DNA of 64,000 nt from an uncultured Clostridia bacterium (GCA_947624675.1 CANQLI010000008.1:1-64000); one strand, 5' to 3'; numbered from the stretch's first letter, positions 46,839-57,871 are shown. The notes: generated by a model from the letters alone, not told the origin. Translations and numbers: made by a program.

Positions 46839-48317
46839 TTATTTTTTTACTCCGTTTAGGTCCTCAACTCTTCTTTTGGTTTTTTGAAGATTTAAGAAAG
46901 AGGGCCGTCCAAGTATATTTGTAAGTCTGTTTGTTGTTAAAGGAGAGAGCGGCGCCGTGTACGGAACGGTCATACTTGTAAGCACACAGGTATTTGCTAT
47001 GATAATTATTGTCAGTATACTTATGCCGTAGAGCCCGAAAAGTCCTCCGGCGGCGATATAAACAAGGCGCAATACCGAAGTCTGTTGATTAAGTCCCGGG
47101 ATTACAAACGACGCTGTGGCGGTAAGTCCGATTATGATAAGAAGCGGTGCGGATATAAGCGACGATGTCACCGCGGCATCTCCTATAATGAGTGCGCCGA
47201 CGATAGATACAGCTCCGCCGACCGCCTTAGGAAGTCTTATTCCCGCTTCTCTCATTATTTCGTACATTATCGTTATTATTACAGCTTCCGTTGTTAGAGA
47301 ATAGGGGGTTGATTCCTGTGATGCGACAAGGTTTAACAGAAGTCTGTGACTTAGCATTCCGGGGTGAAATGATGCTATTGACACATACAGTCCCGGGAGC
47401 GCCACCGCAAGAAGAAACGACAGATACTTTATCCAGCGGATATAGACCGTGTAAAAGCTTCTTGTCGAATAGTCGTCTACCGTTCGGAATTCCTCGATAA
47501 ATTCAGAAGGAAGTATAGTTGCGAACGGAGTTCCGTCTATCAGTATGCCGACCTTTCCCTCATTGAGCTTTATGCACATAGAGTCGGGGCGGTCGGTTGT
47601 GGATATGCTTGAAAAAATAGATTTATGCTTGTCCTCGAGAAACGGCTTTAGATATCCGGACGAGAAAACGGTGTCGAGCTCTATATCCATAAGTCGTTTT
47701 TTTATCTCGTCTACGACCTTCTTGTCGACCTTATCGGAAATATATGAAATTGCAATATCGGTTTTTGTGACCTTTCCGACCTGCATCAGCTCAAACTTTA
47801 AAAGAGGAGATTTGATCCTTCGTCTCACAAGGGACACATTTGTCCTCAGAGCCTCGATAAATCCGTCCTGTCCTCCCATAATATTTGTATCCGACGAGGG
47901 GTTTTCGATGCTTCTTTTGTCATATCCCTGAATACCAAGACTTATAGCCTTGTTAAGACCGTCGATAAAAATTATTGCAAAGCCCGAAAAAAGCCGCATA
48001 AACACCTCGCCGAAGGTAGTGAGCTCCTGACGGTCGATCGTCATAAGACTCTGGCGCGTAAGAAATGTGTATATCTCCTCGGCGCTCGCCGTTCGCCCCA
48101 TATCAAATTCCATAAGAGGACGGAAAACAAGGTCGGAAAGGGCCTGTGTCGAGATCATTCCCTCCGACGCAACAAAAACACATCTGTGACCCGATACCAT
48201 AATATCGCTTATGTTGACATCCATTGTGTTTCCCGCCACAGCCTTTAGCATTTTTTTAAACTCGTCCGCTGTCCTCGGCAAAAGTGTGTGGGCGTAATTT
48301 TTGTCATCTATATTCAT
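46839..48317 (-). CDS. gerA: Spore germination protein GerA (GerAA family)
   Basis: A 492-residue GerAA protein with a soluble N-terminal half (DINISDIMVSGHRCVFV..., FIDGLNKAISLGIQGYDKRSIENP near 120-145) and about five membrane helices, with LLNLVASQESTPYSLTTEAVIITIMYEIMREAGIRLP near 330 as the family signature (shown here only as segment names). It forms the ring of the germinant receptor channel. First gene of the gerA-gerB-gerC operon. Confidence 0.94.
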   Translation of the reverse strand: MNIDDKNYAHTLLPRTADEFKKMLKAVAGNTMDVNISDIMVSGHRCVFVASEGMISTQALSDLVFRPLMEFDMGRTASAEEIYTFLTRQSLMTIDRQELTTFGEVFMRLFSGFAIIFIDGLNKAISLGIQGYDKRSIENPSSDTNIMGGQDGFIEALRTNVSLVRRRIKSPLLKFELMQVGKVTKTDIAISYISDKVDKKVVDEIKKRLMDIELDTVFSSGYLKPFLEDKHKSIFSSISTTDRPDSMCIKLNEGKVGILIDGTPFATILPSEFIEEFRTVDDYSTRSFYTVYIRWIKYLSFLLAVALPGLYVSIASFHPGMLSHRLLLNLVASQESTPYSLTTEAVIITIMYEIMREAGIRLPKAVGGAVSIVGALIIGDAAVTSSLISAPLLIIIGLTATASFVIPGLNQQTSVLRLVYIAAGGLFGLYGISILTIIIIANTCVLTSMTVPYTAPLSPLTTNRLTNILGRPSFLNLQKTKRRVEDLNGVKK

Positions 48318-48443
48318 AGTTTCACTTCCCTGTAAAAAATTTATGTTTTGATTTTAATATCTGTAAAAAAAGCCTTTATATTCACGAATGACACTAAAAA
48401 ATATGGGAAAATTATTTTTAATGGCATTTAGGAGGCACAATTT

Positions 48444-49118
48444 ATGCTGATAATTTTCTTAAGAGCTTTTATTTTGTATGTGTTGGTTATTTTTTCCGTG
48501 CGTCTTATGGGAAAAAGACAGATAGGCGAGCTTCAGCCGAGCGAGCTTGTAATAACGATACTTGTATCAAATATTGCAACGCTTCCGATAGAGGACATAA
48601 ATCTTCCTATTTTAACGGGAATAATCCCGATAGTTTCGCTGGTCTGCTTTGATGTTATAATGTCATCGGTCACGCTTAAGTTTAAAAAGGTGCGGCGGAT
48701 AGTTTCGGGAAATCCGAGAATAATCGTAATAAACGGAAAGATAGATCAGGTCGCTATGAAACAGCTCAGATATTCTCTTGACGATCTTATGGAAAGCCTG
48801 CGTGAGCAGGGCATATTCGACATTACCGAGGTACAGTATGCAATAGTTGAAACGACCGGAAAGATAAGTGTTTTACAGAAAAAGGATTATCAGCCAATTA
48901 CGCTTGATATTGTTGAGAACAAAAACTCCGCAAGCACAAATCCGCCACAGGTCATAATAGATGACGGCGTAATAATAAAAAAAGCACTTGATGTTTTGGG
49001 ATTAAACGACAAGTGGCTTAACGGCGTATTGAATAAAAACAAGGTAAAAGCAAAAGATGTATTTATGCTTAGCTCCGACGAGGATAAAAACTATACTCTT
49101 ATAAAGAAGGATCATTAA
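48444..49118 (+). CDS. DUF421 (YetF-like) membrane protein
   Basis: A 224-residue protein with three membrane helices and a cytoplasmic DUF421 domain. The signature RLMGKRQIGELQPSELVITIL is at residues 21-40. Spores of many Firmicutes carry YetF-like proteins in the inner spore membrane. AGGAGG precedes the ATG. It begins 127 bp from the divergent gerA gene and is directly followed by the DUF4363 gene, a common pair next to germination loci. Confidence 0.88.
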   Translation: MLIIFLRAFILYVLVIFSVRLMGKRQIGELQPSELVITILVSNIATLPIEDINLPILTGIIPIVSLVCFDVIMSSVTLKFKKVRRIVSGNPRIIVINGKIDQVAMKQLRYSLDDLMESLREQGIFDITEVQYAIVETTGKISVLQKKDYQPITLDIVENKNSASTNPPQVIIDDGVIIKKALDVLGLNDKWLNGVLNKNKVKAKDVFMLSSDEDKNYTLIKKDH

Positions 49119-49490
49119 ATGAAAAGACTTATTATAAGCTTTCTGATACTAGCGGCGATAGTCACCACGAGCGTCTACACTCTCTCGGCATTTGATAAGG
49201 CAAATCACACGCTTGTTTCTTATGTAGAGCGGGCGGAAGAGCTTTATAAACAAAACAAAACCGATCTTGCCGAGGAGGAATTAACGCGGCTTAATCGGTT
49301 TTGGTCTGATTATTACAATTTAGCGTCCTATATTGTACAAAGCACAAAGCTTGAGGAAGTAGCACAGTCGATCTCAAAGCTAAAGGCGCTTATGGGTAAG
49401 GACGAGTTTCTTAGCGAGTGCGAATCTATAAAGTACGGTGTGCGACTTATATATGACAGCGAATACCCGTACCTGCACAGTATACTCTAG
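49119..49490 (+). CDS. DUF4363 protein
   Basis: A 123-residue protein with one N-terminal membrane helix or signal anchor and a helical C-terminal domain (KTDLAEEELTRLNRFWSDYYN near 55). The family occurs with DUF421 proteins in spore formers; its function is unknown. Its first codon directly follows the DUF421 stop codon, so the two are probably coupled. Its end overlaps the convergent nrdR by 4 nt. Confidence 0.8.
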   Translation: MKRLIISFLILAAIVTTSVYTLSAFDKANHTLVSYVERAEELYKQNKTDLAEEELTRLNRFWSDYYNLASYIVQSTKLEEVAQSISKLKALMGKDEFLSECESIKYGVRLIYDSEYPYLHSIL

Positions 49491-49927
49491 CTAAGCTCTT
49501 TTATTATAGATATAAAGTTATCAAGGTCGTTAAAGTCTTTATAGACTGAGGCGAACCTTACATATGCAACAAGATCAAGATCCTTGAGTCCGTGAAGCAC
49601 TCTGTCGCCGATCTCGCTTGTTGTGGTTTCGGTCTGCATAGCGTTTGCGTAATTATTTTCGATCTCATCGACAAGCTTGTTTACCTGATCGACGCTTATA
49701 GGTCTTTTTTTAAGTGCGCTCAGAATACCTTTTACAAGCTTATCCCGGTCAAATGCCTCAATGCTTCCGTCGTGCTTGGTTACCATAAGGGTTGGCTTTT
49801 CTACGACCTCATATGTTGTAAAGCGCTTTCCGCAGTTTGTACATTCACGACGGCGGCGCTTCTTTTCATCGCTCGGCCGAGAATCTATAACCTTTGTGTC
49901 TTCATAATTGCAAAACGGACATCTCAT
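49487..49927 (-). CDS. nrdR: Transcriptional repressor NrdR
   Basis: NrdR represses ribonucleotide reductase genes when dATP/ATP are bound. The N-terminal zinc ribbon (MRCPFCNYEDTKVIDSRPSD, CTNCGKRF) is followed by an ATP-cone domain (KPTLMVTKHDGSIEAFDRDKLVKGI). 146 residues, normal. No reductase gene is nearby. The upstream intergenic region is about 690 bp and holds a cluster of GTTTAAA motifs. Confidence 0.96.
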   Translation of the reverse strand: MRCPFCNYEDTKVIDSRPSDEKKRRRRECTNCGKRFTTYEVVEKPTLMVTKHDGSIEAFDRDKLVKGILSALKKRPISVDQVNKLVDEIENNYANAMQTETTTSEIGDRVLHGLKDLDLVAYVRFASVYKDFNDLDNFISIIKELS

Positions 49928-50618
49928 AAGTTTTCTCCCTTTCTGTATTTAGGCGACCCAAAAATCTTTTTGGCAGCTTCCTTTTGATTTAATGTGGGAT
50001 AAGCCTGTTTGACCGATAATGTTAACAACATATAGATTTATGGTGTATATGTAGTATATATAATGATTAAAGTATACCACAAATAGTGTTTAATTGCAAG
50101 TATTCTTTTTAAATTTCTTTTAAAAAAGCTGTTTTTCTAATATTTTTTCACATTTCAGCGAGGTTTTTGGTGTAAAAACAGCGAATAAAACCTTAGCTTG
50201 TCGCAAAACAGTGAAATTTTCGGGAGAAAAAGTGTACAGTTGTTTAAAAAACAGTTTAAACCGTTGAAAACATACCCCAAAAACAGAGAGTTTTTAACAC
50301 TTTAAACAAAGTTTTAAACAATTTTAAATAATTTCTACGGACAAGTGTTTAAAGTTTCAGCGATAAATTCCTTATATCCATAGAAATAAATTGTATGCGA
50401 AATAAATACGCATACAGTATATGGTGTGGTATTTTCGGAGAAAACAGCGAGGATCACGGACGAAAAATATATTTTGTGTGCAGTACAAGCACAAAAAATT
50501 TTTTTGTAAACAGTGATAAACCAAAAAAGACTGAAATTTGTAAAAAACGGGTAAAATTTCACCCGAAGCAGCCGGTGCATCGGGTGAAAAGGGGATTTTT
50601 TAAAAACAAGTGGGAGTT
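49928..50618. other. Long intergenic region upstream of nrdR with a GTTTAAA cluster
   Basis: About 690 bp without a convincing gene. GTTTAAA in either orientation occurs at 50242, 50254 (as the palindrome GTTTAAAC), 50301, 50313 and 50347, five sites in 112 bp. A perfect hairpin TGTATGCG/CGCATACA is at 50392-50416. The remainder is AT-rich without a clear feature except the terminator at 50557. Confidence 0.6.
50557..50589 (-). terminator. Terminator of the cellobiose phosphorylase gene
   Basis: TTTCACCCGA pairs perfectly with TCGGGTGAAA (10 bp, 13-nt loop); on the minus strand TTTTACC follows. It lies 30 nt after the gene's stop codon. Confidence 0.75.
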
Positions 50619-53069
50619 TTATCCCATAACGACTTCTACTTCAACGGTTTTTCCTTCTTCAAAAGCGGGAATGATGTTTCCCTCAAGCTTTTCGCCGTTT
50701 ACCGTTACGCTCTCAATACCTTTTGATATAAAGTGCGGATTTTTGACGGTGATGTTGTAGGTAGCGCCTCTGAATTTTCTTACAGCCGTAAAGCCCTCCC
50801 AGTCAGAAGGGATTGACGGATCTATTTTAAGCCCGTCATAGTCCGGTATTATTCCGAGTATATACTGTGATACTGCGACAAAGTTCCAAGCGGCGGTTCC
50901 GGTTAGCCAGCTGTTTTTAGCTTCACCATGCCGCTTTGCGTCCTTTCCTGCTATCATTTGTGCATAGACATAAGGCTCCGTTCGGTGTATTTCCGATATA
51001 TCTTCAAGATAAGCGGGAGCGATCTTTGAGTAGTACTCAAAAGCCTTGTCGCCTCTTCCGACAAAAGCCTCAGCACAGATTATCCAAGCATTGTTATGAC
51101 AGAATATTCCGGCATTTTCCTTATATCCGCCGGGATAGGTAGAGATCTCACCGTATTCTACATAGTATTTTGAATACGGAGGATTGTTCAAAACGAGTCC
51201 GTATTCGGAATTAAGATACTTATCTACGCTGTCGAGGGTTTTAATGTCAAGTCCCTCGTCCTTTCCGATACCGCTCATAACGCAAAAGCCCTGAGGCTCT
51301 ATAAAGATTTTTCCCTCATCGCATTCCTTTGAGCCCATCTTTTTGCCGAAATCGTCATATGCTCTTATGAACCATTCGCCGTCAAAGCCGTACTTTAAAA
51401 GTGCGTCAGCCATCTTGTTTATCTCGGCGTGAGCCTTGTACGCTTCATCGTACAAGCCCTTATAACGGCAAATGGAAACATATTCGGGACCGATAAAGGT
51501 AAACATTCCGCCGACCATAACGCTTTCCGCCACACGGCTGTATTTAAGCTCGCCGTATTTCGGACAGGTCGAGGTCTGGAAGCTCTCTCCGGGAGTTTCC
51601 GAAAAGCAGGAGAGATTTATACAGTCGTTCCAGTCTGCTCTCATAGCGAGGGGAAGTCCGTGAGGACCCAGGTTGTTTACGATATGGTAAAACGACTGTG
51701 TAAGGTGGTCCATCATCGGCTTGGCACGGGTTATGTCGTTGTCATAAGGAACCTCTTCATCGAGAATAGACCAGTCACCTGTTTCCTTTATATACTGAGC
51801 TACCGCATATATCATCCAGAGCGGGTCGTCGGAAAAATCTCCGCCTATTTCGTGATTGCCCTTTTTGGTAAGAGGCTGATACTGATGATAACAGCCGCCG
51901 TCCTCGTACTGTGTCGATGCAAGATCAATAAGACGCTCTCTTGCTCTGTCGGGTATCTGGTGTACAAAGCCGAGAAGATCCTGATTTGAATCCCTGAAGC
52001 CCATTCCTCTTCCGATTCCGCTCTCAAAATATGACGCCGAGCGGCTCATATTGAAGGTCACCATACACTGATACTGATTCCAGATGTTTACCATCCTGTT
52101 CATCTTGTCGTCGGGTGTGTTTACAGAGTATTTTGACAAAAGCTCGTCCCAGGTTTTCTTAAGCTCCTTTAAAGCGGCGTCGGCTTTTTTTGCGGTATTC
52201 ATAGACTTTATCATATCGTAAGCCTTCTGCTTGTTCATTCCGCCGTTTTCGTCCCATTTGTCCTCGCCGTTTTCAACATATCCAAGCAAAAATACCAAGG
52301 TCTTTTCTTCATCAGGCTCAAGAGTGAGGTTTATCATATGTGATGCTATCGGCGACCAGCCGTCCGCTACTGAATTGGAGGACTCGCCTTTAAGCACACA
52401 TTGAGGATTGTCAAATCCGTTATAAAGTCCGATAAACGACTCTCTGTCGGTGTCAAAGCCGTCGATAGGGCAGTTTACGGTATAAAATGCAAAGTGATCC
52501 CGTCTTTCCTTATACTCGGTCTTGTGGTATATTGTCGAGCCTTCGATCTCTACCTCTCCTGTGTTGAAGTTTCGCTGAAAGTTCGTTGAGTCGTCCTGTG
52601 CGTCCCACAAGCACCACTCGATAAACGAGAAGAGTTTAAGCTCTTTTTTCTGGTCGGAGGAGTTTTTAATGACGAGCTTCTGAACTTCTCCGTTAAAGTC
52701 CTGAGGAACGAAGAAGGTTACCTCGGCACAAACGCCGTTTTTTTCTCCGCTTATTATTGTATAACCCATTCCGTGACGGCAGGAGTATTTGTCGAGCTCC
52801 GTCTTCACAGGGCTCCAACCGGGCGACCATATTGTATCGCCGTCCTTTACATAAAAGTACCTTCCTCCGACATCTACCGGCACATTATTATAGCGGTATC
52901 TTGTTATTCTTCTTAATCTTGCGTCCTTAAAAAAGTGATAACCGCCCGCCGTGTTTGAAATGAGGGAGAAAAACTCCTGTGTTCCCAGATAGTTTATCCA
53001 AGGATACGGGGTTTTTGGATCTGTGATGACATATTCCTTGTTAGCGTCGTCAAAATGTCCGAATTTCAT
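50619..53069 (-). CDS. cbp: Cellobiose phosphorylase (GH94)
   Basis: An 816-residue GH94 enzyme that uses phosphate to split cellobiose into glucose and alpha-glucose 1-phosphate in the cytoplasm, saving ATP. It is close to the Clostridium thermocellum enzyme from the start ([20 protein letters not shown]). The N-terminal beta-sandwich, the linker helices and the (alpha/alpha)6 barrel with the proposed catalytic Asp in [14 protein letters not shown] are present, and so is the phosphate-binding-type segment [11 protein letters not shown] near 700. The neighbouring upstream gene encodes an epimerase-like protein, which would supply the needed anomer. No transporter is in the window. Confidence 0.95.
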   Translation of the reverse strand: MKFGHFDDANKEYVITDPKTPYPWINYLGTQEFFSLISNTAGGYHFFKDARLRRITRYRYNNVPVDVGGRYFYVKDGDTIWSPGWSPVKTELDKYSCRHGMGYTIISGEKNGVCAEVTFFVPQDFNGEVQKLVIKNSSDQKKELKLFSFIEWCLWDAQDDSTNFQRNFNTGEVEIEGSTIYHKTEYKERRDHFAFYTVNCPIDGFDTDRESFIGLYNGFDNPQCVLKGESSNSVADGWSPIASHMINLTLEPDEEKTLVFLLGYVENGEDKWDENGGMNKQKAYDMIKSMNTAKKADAALKELKKTWDELLSKYSVNTPDDKMNRMVNIWNQYQCMVTFNMSRSASYFESGIGRGMGFRDSNQDLLGFVHQIPDRARERLIDLASTQYEDGGCYHQYQPLTKKGNHEIGGDFSDDPLWMIYAVAQYIKETGDWSILDEEVPYDNDITRAKPMMDHLTQSFYHIVNNLGPHGLPLAMRADWNDCINLSCFSETPGESFQTSTCPKYGELKYSRVAESVMVGGMFTFIGPEYVSICRYKGLYDEAYKAHAEINKMADALLKYGFDGEWFIRAYDDFGKKMGSKECDEGKIFIEPQGFCVMSGIGKDEGLDIKTLDSVDKYLNSEYGLVLNNPPYSKYYVEYGEISTYPGGYKENAGIFCHNNAWIICAEAFVGRGDKAFEYYSKIAPAYLEDISEIHRTEPYVYAQMIAGKDAKRHGEAKNSWLTGTAAWNFVAVSQYILGIIPDYDGLKIDPSIPSDWEGFTAVRKFRGATYNITVKNPHFISKGIESVTVNGEKLEGNIIPAFEEGKTVEVEVVMG

Positions 53070-53153
53070 AACTTTTCCTCTCCTTAATATTTAACAAATT
53101 ATTTTTTTCAGTAAATAATATATGTGACAGTAAGCTTTGATTTCCTGAAGCGT

Positions 53154-54161
53154 TTAAAGCTTTACCACCTTAAAACTTTGTGAACAGCAAAATTCCTCGC
53201 CGAATAAAAGCTCCTTATAGCCTGATATACCGGCGTCGAGCTCAAGGTTCGGAGCGTTTATCATCGCCGTCATAGGCTCGGGACAAAAGTATCCTTTATC
53301 TCCAGAATCGTTCCACATATTGTAAAACTTAAACTCTTTGCTTACCTCGTTGAGAAGAGCGATACCTTTTGCGTCGTCGTAAACTACCGTTCCGTTAAAC
53401 GGTTTTCCGTCAAAGGTGTTGGGAACTGCCGTATACATATCGTTTTCGATGACCTGTCCGGTAGGGCGTTTTGTGCCGTTTTTATATTCGATGTCCCAGT
53501 CGCTCAGCGCTAATAGCCGCTCGGTCGGCAAAAACCTTTCGCTCAACTCGCACCTTTCACCTATCGGGACGCAGAGGCGCATATCCTTTTCGCTTGAGCC
53601 GTTTACAAGCGGAGCGTTTATACAGGTGTGTGTGCATATTGACACGGGGAGAGCTTTTTTTGACAAATTTTTAAGAAGTATTTTTTGGTAAAGTCCGTTT
53701 TGCGACAGCTCAAATGTAATTGTTATTTTAAAGTCAACATCAAAATACTTATACATTTCGTCATCTTTATTATATGTGAAAGAACCGGACATAACCGCTT
53801 TATCCTTATCCGTTTTCAGCTCGTTAAGCTCATACGGGCGTTTAAAAACAAATCCGTGGATGTAGTTTTGATAATCCGGCTCGTTTATAGGCATCTGATA
53901 TGTGGTGTCGGAGGTTTTTATGATTCCCCTGTCAAAACGGTTCGGAAGATACATTGTCGGAAGTCCCCATATAGCCGGAGCTTCCTTTATCGTTTCGATA
54001 GAAACATCGTCACGGTATCTGAATATCTCACAGTCAAGCGGAATATTTCTGAGTCTTAAGACCTGATTTCCTATTGACGGACAAATCACCGCCTCATATC
54101 CGCCCGCACAAAGGCGCACACAGCTTGTGTTTTTAAAAACAATTTTTTCTGCTGATGACAT
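53154..54161 (-). CDS. Aldose 1-epimerase-like (galactose mutarotase fold) protein
   Basis: 335 residues with the beta-supersandwich of galactose mutarotase-like proteins. Segments: YEAVICPSIGNQVLRLRN near 25, GLPTMYLPNRFDRG near 65, YIHGFVFKRPYELNEL near 100 (catalytic His likely in this HGFV), CTHTCINAPL near 180 and a late WNDSGDKGYFCPEPMTAMINAPN. The role as a sugar epimerase is by fold. It lies 84 nt upstream of cellobiose phosphorylase on the same strand, so it probably provides the correct anomer. Confidence 0.75.
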   Translation of the reverse strand: MSSAEKIVFKNTSCVRLCAGGYEAVICPSIGNQVLRLRNIPLDCEIFRYRDDVSIETIKEAPAIWGLPTMYLPNRFDRGIIKTSDTTYQMPINEPDYQNYIHGFVFKRPYELNELKTDKDKAVMSGSFTYNKDDEMYKYFDVDFKITITFELSQNGLYQKILLKNLSKKALPVSICTHTCINAPLVNGSSEKDMRLCVPIGERCELSERFLPTERLLALSDWDIEYKNGTKRPTGQVIENDMYTAVPNTFDGKPFNGTVVYDDAKGIALLNEVSKEFKFYNMWNDSGDKGYFCPEPMTAMINAPNLELDAGISGYKELLFGEEFCCSQSFKVVKL

Positions 54162-54211
54162 AAAGCTTCCTCCGCTAAAAGTATTATTTTAAAAGTTCTG
54201 CATACAATTAA

Positions 54212-54240
54212 AGTATAACACATAATTTTTTTATAAGCAA
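54212..54240 (-). promoter_or_regulatory. Promoter of the epimerase-cellobiose phosphorylase operon
   Basis: Minus strand: -35 TTGCTT (54240-54235), 17-nt spacer, -10 TATACT (54217-54212). No clear sugar-regulator operator was identified next to it. Confidence 0.6.
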
Positions 54241-54359
54241 CAAAATTTACACAATTAAACATATTTTCCCAAAAGTTTTTTTAGGCTGATTGAATAAAGT
54301 TTAATACACGGGGCAATATACTTTTAGCACAATGGTGTGCGCTAAAGGAGGTATTGCTT

Positions 54360-54569
54360 ATGTTAGATAAGATAGCGCTTTTTCTGCTTATAATCGGCGG
54401 ACTTAACTGGGGACTCGTAGGAATATTCGAGTTTGACCTGGTAGCGTTTTTATTCGGCTCGTCCACATCGCTTTTGAGCAGAATAGTGTATATCGTAATT
54501 GCCGCGTGTGCGCTTTGGTGCATATCGCTGTACTTCAAGGAACATTCTCTTATAAAAGCAGAGGAATAG
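54360..54569 (+). CDS. DUF378 small membrane protein
   Basis: A 69-residue protein with two membrane helices and the family pattern MLDKIALFLLIIGGLNWGLVGIFEFDLVAFLFG at the start (quoted as segments). AAAGGAGG lies 8 nt before the ATG at 54360. Function unknown. It is followed by two hairpins, the second exceptionally long. Confidence 0.85.
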   Translation: MLDKIALFLLIIGGLNWGLVGIFEFDLVAFLFGSSTSLLSRIVYIVIAACALWCISLYFKEHSLIKAEE

Positions 54570-54579
54570 CTTCCTTAAT

Positions 54580-54605
54580 AAAGCCTGTGCAAAGGTGCAC
54601 GGGCT
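54580..54605 (+). other. Small hairpin after DUF378 gene
   Basis: AAGCC-TGTGCA pairs with TGCAC-GGGCTT. It precedes the long hairpin at 54608-54693 and may be part of one structure. Confidence 0.4.
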
Positions 54606-54607
54606 TG

Positions 54608-54693
54608 AAGAAAAGAGAGCTTTTTGCATATACTTCATTGAGGATCGGGTTTTAGCAATGAAGAAATGCTGTATAAAAAAGCTCTCTTTTCTT
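54608..54693 (+). terminator. Very long hairpin after DUF378 gene (terminator or structured RNA)
   Basis: An 18-bp perfect stem (54608-54625 with 54676-54693) is followed inward by GCAT/ATGC and an 8-bp stem CTTCATTG/CAATGAAG (54633-54640, 54656-54663) around a 15-nt loop. The outer 3' arm ends in a T-run (TCTTTTTT). It is much larger than a normal terminator. Confidence 0.6.
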
Positions 54694-54806
54694 TTTTATT
54701 ATCTTAAAAGTGCAGTTTCTTTGAAACTTTTGCACAAAACTGCGTATTAAAATTTAGTCAGAATGCCGATTAGTTTTGAACAAAAAATGAATTTTTATCC
54801 AAAAGC

Positions 54807-54835
54807 TTGACTTTTATTTGGAGGTATACTATAAT
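54807..54835 (+). promoter_or_regulatory. Orphan promoter upstream of no recognised gene
   Basis: TTGACT (54807-54812), 17-nt spacer, TATAAT (54830-54835). The predicted transcript starts near 54843, at once forms a perfect hairpin GATATTTTA/TAAAATATC, and could run to the terminator at 55025-55057. No protein of confidence is encoded. Confidence 0.5.
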
Positions 54836-55024
54836 ACAAATGGTGATATTTTATATTACATAAAATATCATTCGTTTTGTTGTCTCCTTTCTTTTGTTCT
54901 ACACATAGTTTTTTTATTTTATCTTTGCAGTATCGTATTTTCGGTGCTGCTTATTTTTTTATTTATGATATATAATTTTGGGCTGAGTGAGCCGAACGGA
55001 CATCTGTGATTAGTTATAATCAAA

Positions 55025-55057
55025 AAAGCGACCAAGGATTTTTACCTTGATCGCTTT
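55025..55057 (-). terminator. Terminator of guaB
   Basis: Minus strand: AAAGCGATCAAGG pairs with CCTTGGTCGCTTT (one wobble, 7-nt loop) and T6 follows. It lies about 25 nt after the guaB stop. Confidence 0.8.
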
Positions 55058-55081
55058 GTTATATTTTAAAAAAGTTAAAGA

Positions 55082-56578
<1,497 letters not shown>

Positions 56579-56795
56579 TCATAAATATAATCCGTTTGAG
56601 TATTACCCATTAGTATACATCATTTTATATTAAATGTCAACACAAAAAAATTAAATCAGCGAAAGGTACAAGAGTAAATCAAGTATCATTATCAAATTAA
56701 AATATTATCCGGAAAAAACAGTTTGCTGTTAAGGAAAAGAGCGGAGTGTTAATAAAAATGATCCCGTTACTATAAAGCCTGGTTTGTTAACAAAC

Positions 56796-56894
56796 TATGA
56801 ATATTGTAAACATTCTGTTACAAAAGATGATTTATTTTATGAAGAATGTACGTTTGCGTACATTTTTTCCTGATTTTGCACTATTAGTAGAGGG
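56796..56894 (+). repeat. Palindromic intergenic repeat, copy B
   Basis: 99 bp, same orientation as copy A and 94 of 99 positions identical. The palindrome AATGTACG-TTTG-CGTACATT is at 56845-56864. It sits between guaB and rnfB, just beyond the terminator of the rnf operon. Confidence 0.9.
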
Positions 56895-56895
56895 A

Positions 56896-56938
56896 CAAAA
56901 AAAAAATAAAAGCCAAAAGGCTTAGCGCCGTTTGGCTT
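56896..56938 (-). terminator. Terminator of the rnf operon
   Basis: Minus strand: AAGCCAAA pairs with TTTGGCTT around a 13-nt loop and a run of T (TTTATTTTTTTTTT) follows. It lies 27 nt after the rnfB stop. Confidence 0.85.
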
Positions 56939-56964
56939 GATGCAATAATCTTATCGGGGGAATT

Positions 56965-57804
56965 TTATGTATTCACTGTGTTTATTAAAGAATTTTTACT
57001 GTCCTCGCCCATCTCCTCACAGAGATCTCTAATTACTCCCATCTTACAAGCGTCCTTGCACTTTCCGCAGTTTACGCACTTTGAATAGTCTATCTTAGCG
57101 AAGTTGTTCTCGACCCTGATCGCACCGATCTCACAAGCCCGCTCGCACATCCTGCAGCCTATACAGCCGTTTTTACAGACTGAGCGTGTGATTTTTCCTA
57201 TGTCGGTAGATGAACACTTTACTTCGTAGCGAAGCTCTGCGGGGCGTATCTCAATAATGTTTTTAGGACAAACATCAGCGCATTTTCCGCAGCCGATACA
57301 AAGGCTCTTGTTTATGACAGATACCCCGTTGATGATATTTATAGCATTATTGTCACAGACTTCTACACAGTCTCCGTAACCAAGACAGCCGTTTGTGCAC
57401 ATTTTGCTGCCCTGATAAAACTGAGACGCCGCAAGACAGGATTGCATACCTTGATATTCAAAGCGTCTTTTTGCGCTGTCGCGTCCGCCCGAACACTTTA
57501 CAAAAGCGACATATCTGCTTTTTGCTTTTACTTCAATACCGAGTATTTCTCCTATCGCTTTTGCTGCGTCTTCACCGCCGGGGCGGCAAAGATTCGGCTC
57601 CTCGCCGTTTTTCACTATTGCTTCCGCATAAGCGTTGCATCCCGTAAAGCCGCAGGCGCCGCAGTTTATCTGCGGAAGAGCGTTTTCGATTTTTTCAAGC
57701 CGCTCGTCGGTCTTAACATAAAAAACCTTAGCCGCAACGGTGAGTAAAACGCCTGCTGCGAGCCCGAGAGCCGCAAACAATATTATCGGTAACAGATATT
57801 CCAT
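56965..57804 (-). CDS. rnfB: Rnf complex subunit RnfB (ferredoxin-like)
   Basis: Membrane-anchored iron-sulfur subunit that takes electrons from reduced ferredoxin. After one N-terminal helix comes the RnfB Cys pattern C48, C51, C56, C73 and several 4Fe-4S motifs (C136-C150, CIGCGKCADVCP near 169-180, C210-C224, CVNCGKCKDAC near 243-253). 279 residues. It is the last gene of the rnf operon. Confidence 0.94.
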   Translation of the reverse strand: MEYLLPIILFAALGLAAGVLLTVAAKVFYVKTDERLEKIENALPQINCGACGFTGCNAYAEAIVKNGEEPNLCRPGGEDAAKAIGEILGIEVKAKSRYVAFVKCSGGRDSAKRRFEYQGMQSCLAASQFYQGSKMCTNGCLGYGDCVEVCDNNAINIINGVSVINKSLCIGCGKCADVCPKNIIEIRPAELRYEVKCSSTDIGKITRSVCKNGCIGCRMCERACEIGAIRVENNFAKIDYSKCVNCGKCKDACKMGVIRDLCEEMGEDSKNSLINTVNT

Positions 57805-57871
57805 TTACTCTACTCCAATCTAAAAGAAAAATTAGAATTAAATCAATACTTTTTCTGATTTAATTTATTAA

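Noticed and set aside
50070..50100. NrdR box upstream of nrdR
   Set aside because: CCACAAATAGTGTT is too short and too far from the consensus ACACWATATATWGTGT to support a call.
50395..50760. Plus-strand frame of 121 codons
   Set aside because: It runs across the terminator into the antisense of the cellobiose phosphorylase gene and has no plausible family or ribosome binding site.
54818..55009. 63-codon hydrophobic frame beginning at TTG
   Set aside because: The start lies inside the promoter spacer, before the predicted transcript start, so it cannot be translated from that transcript; composition is just AT-rich.
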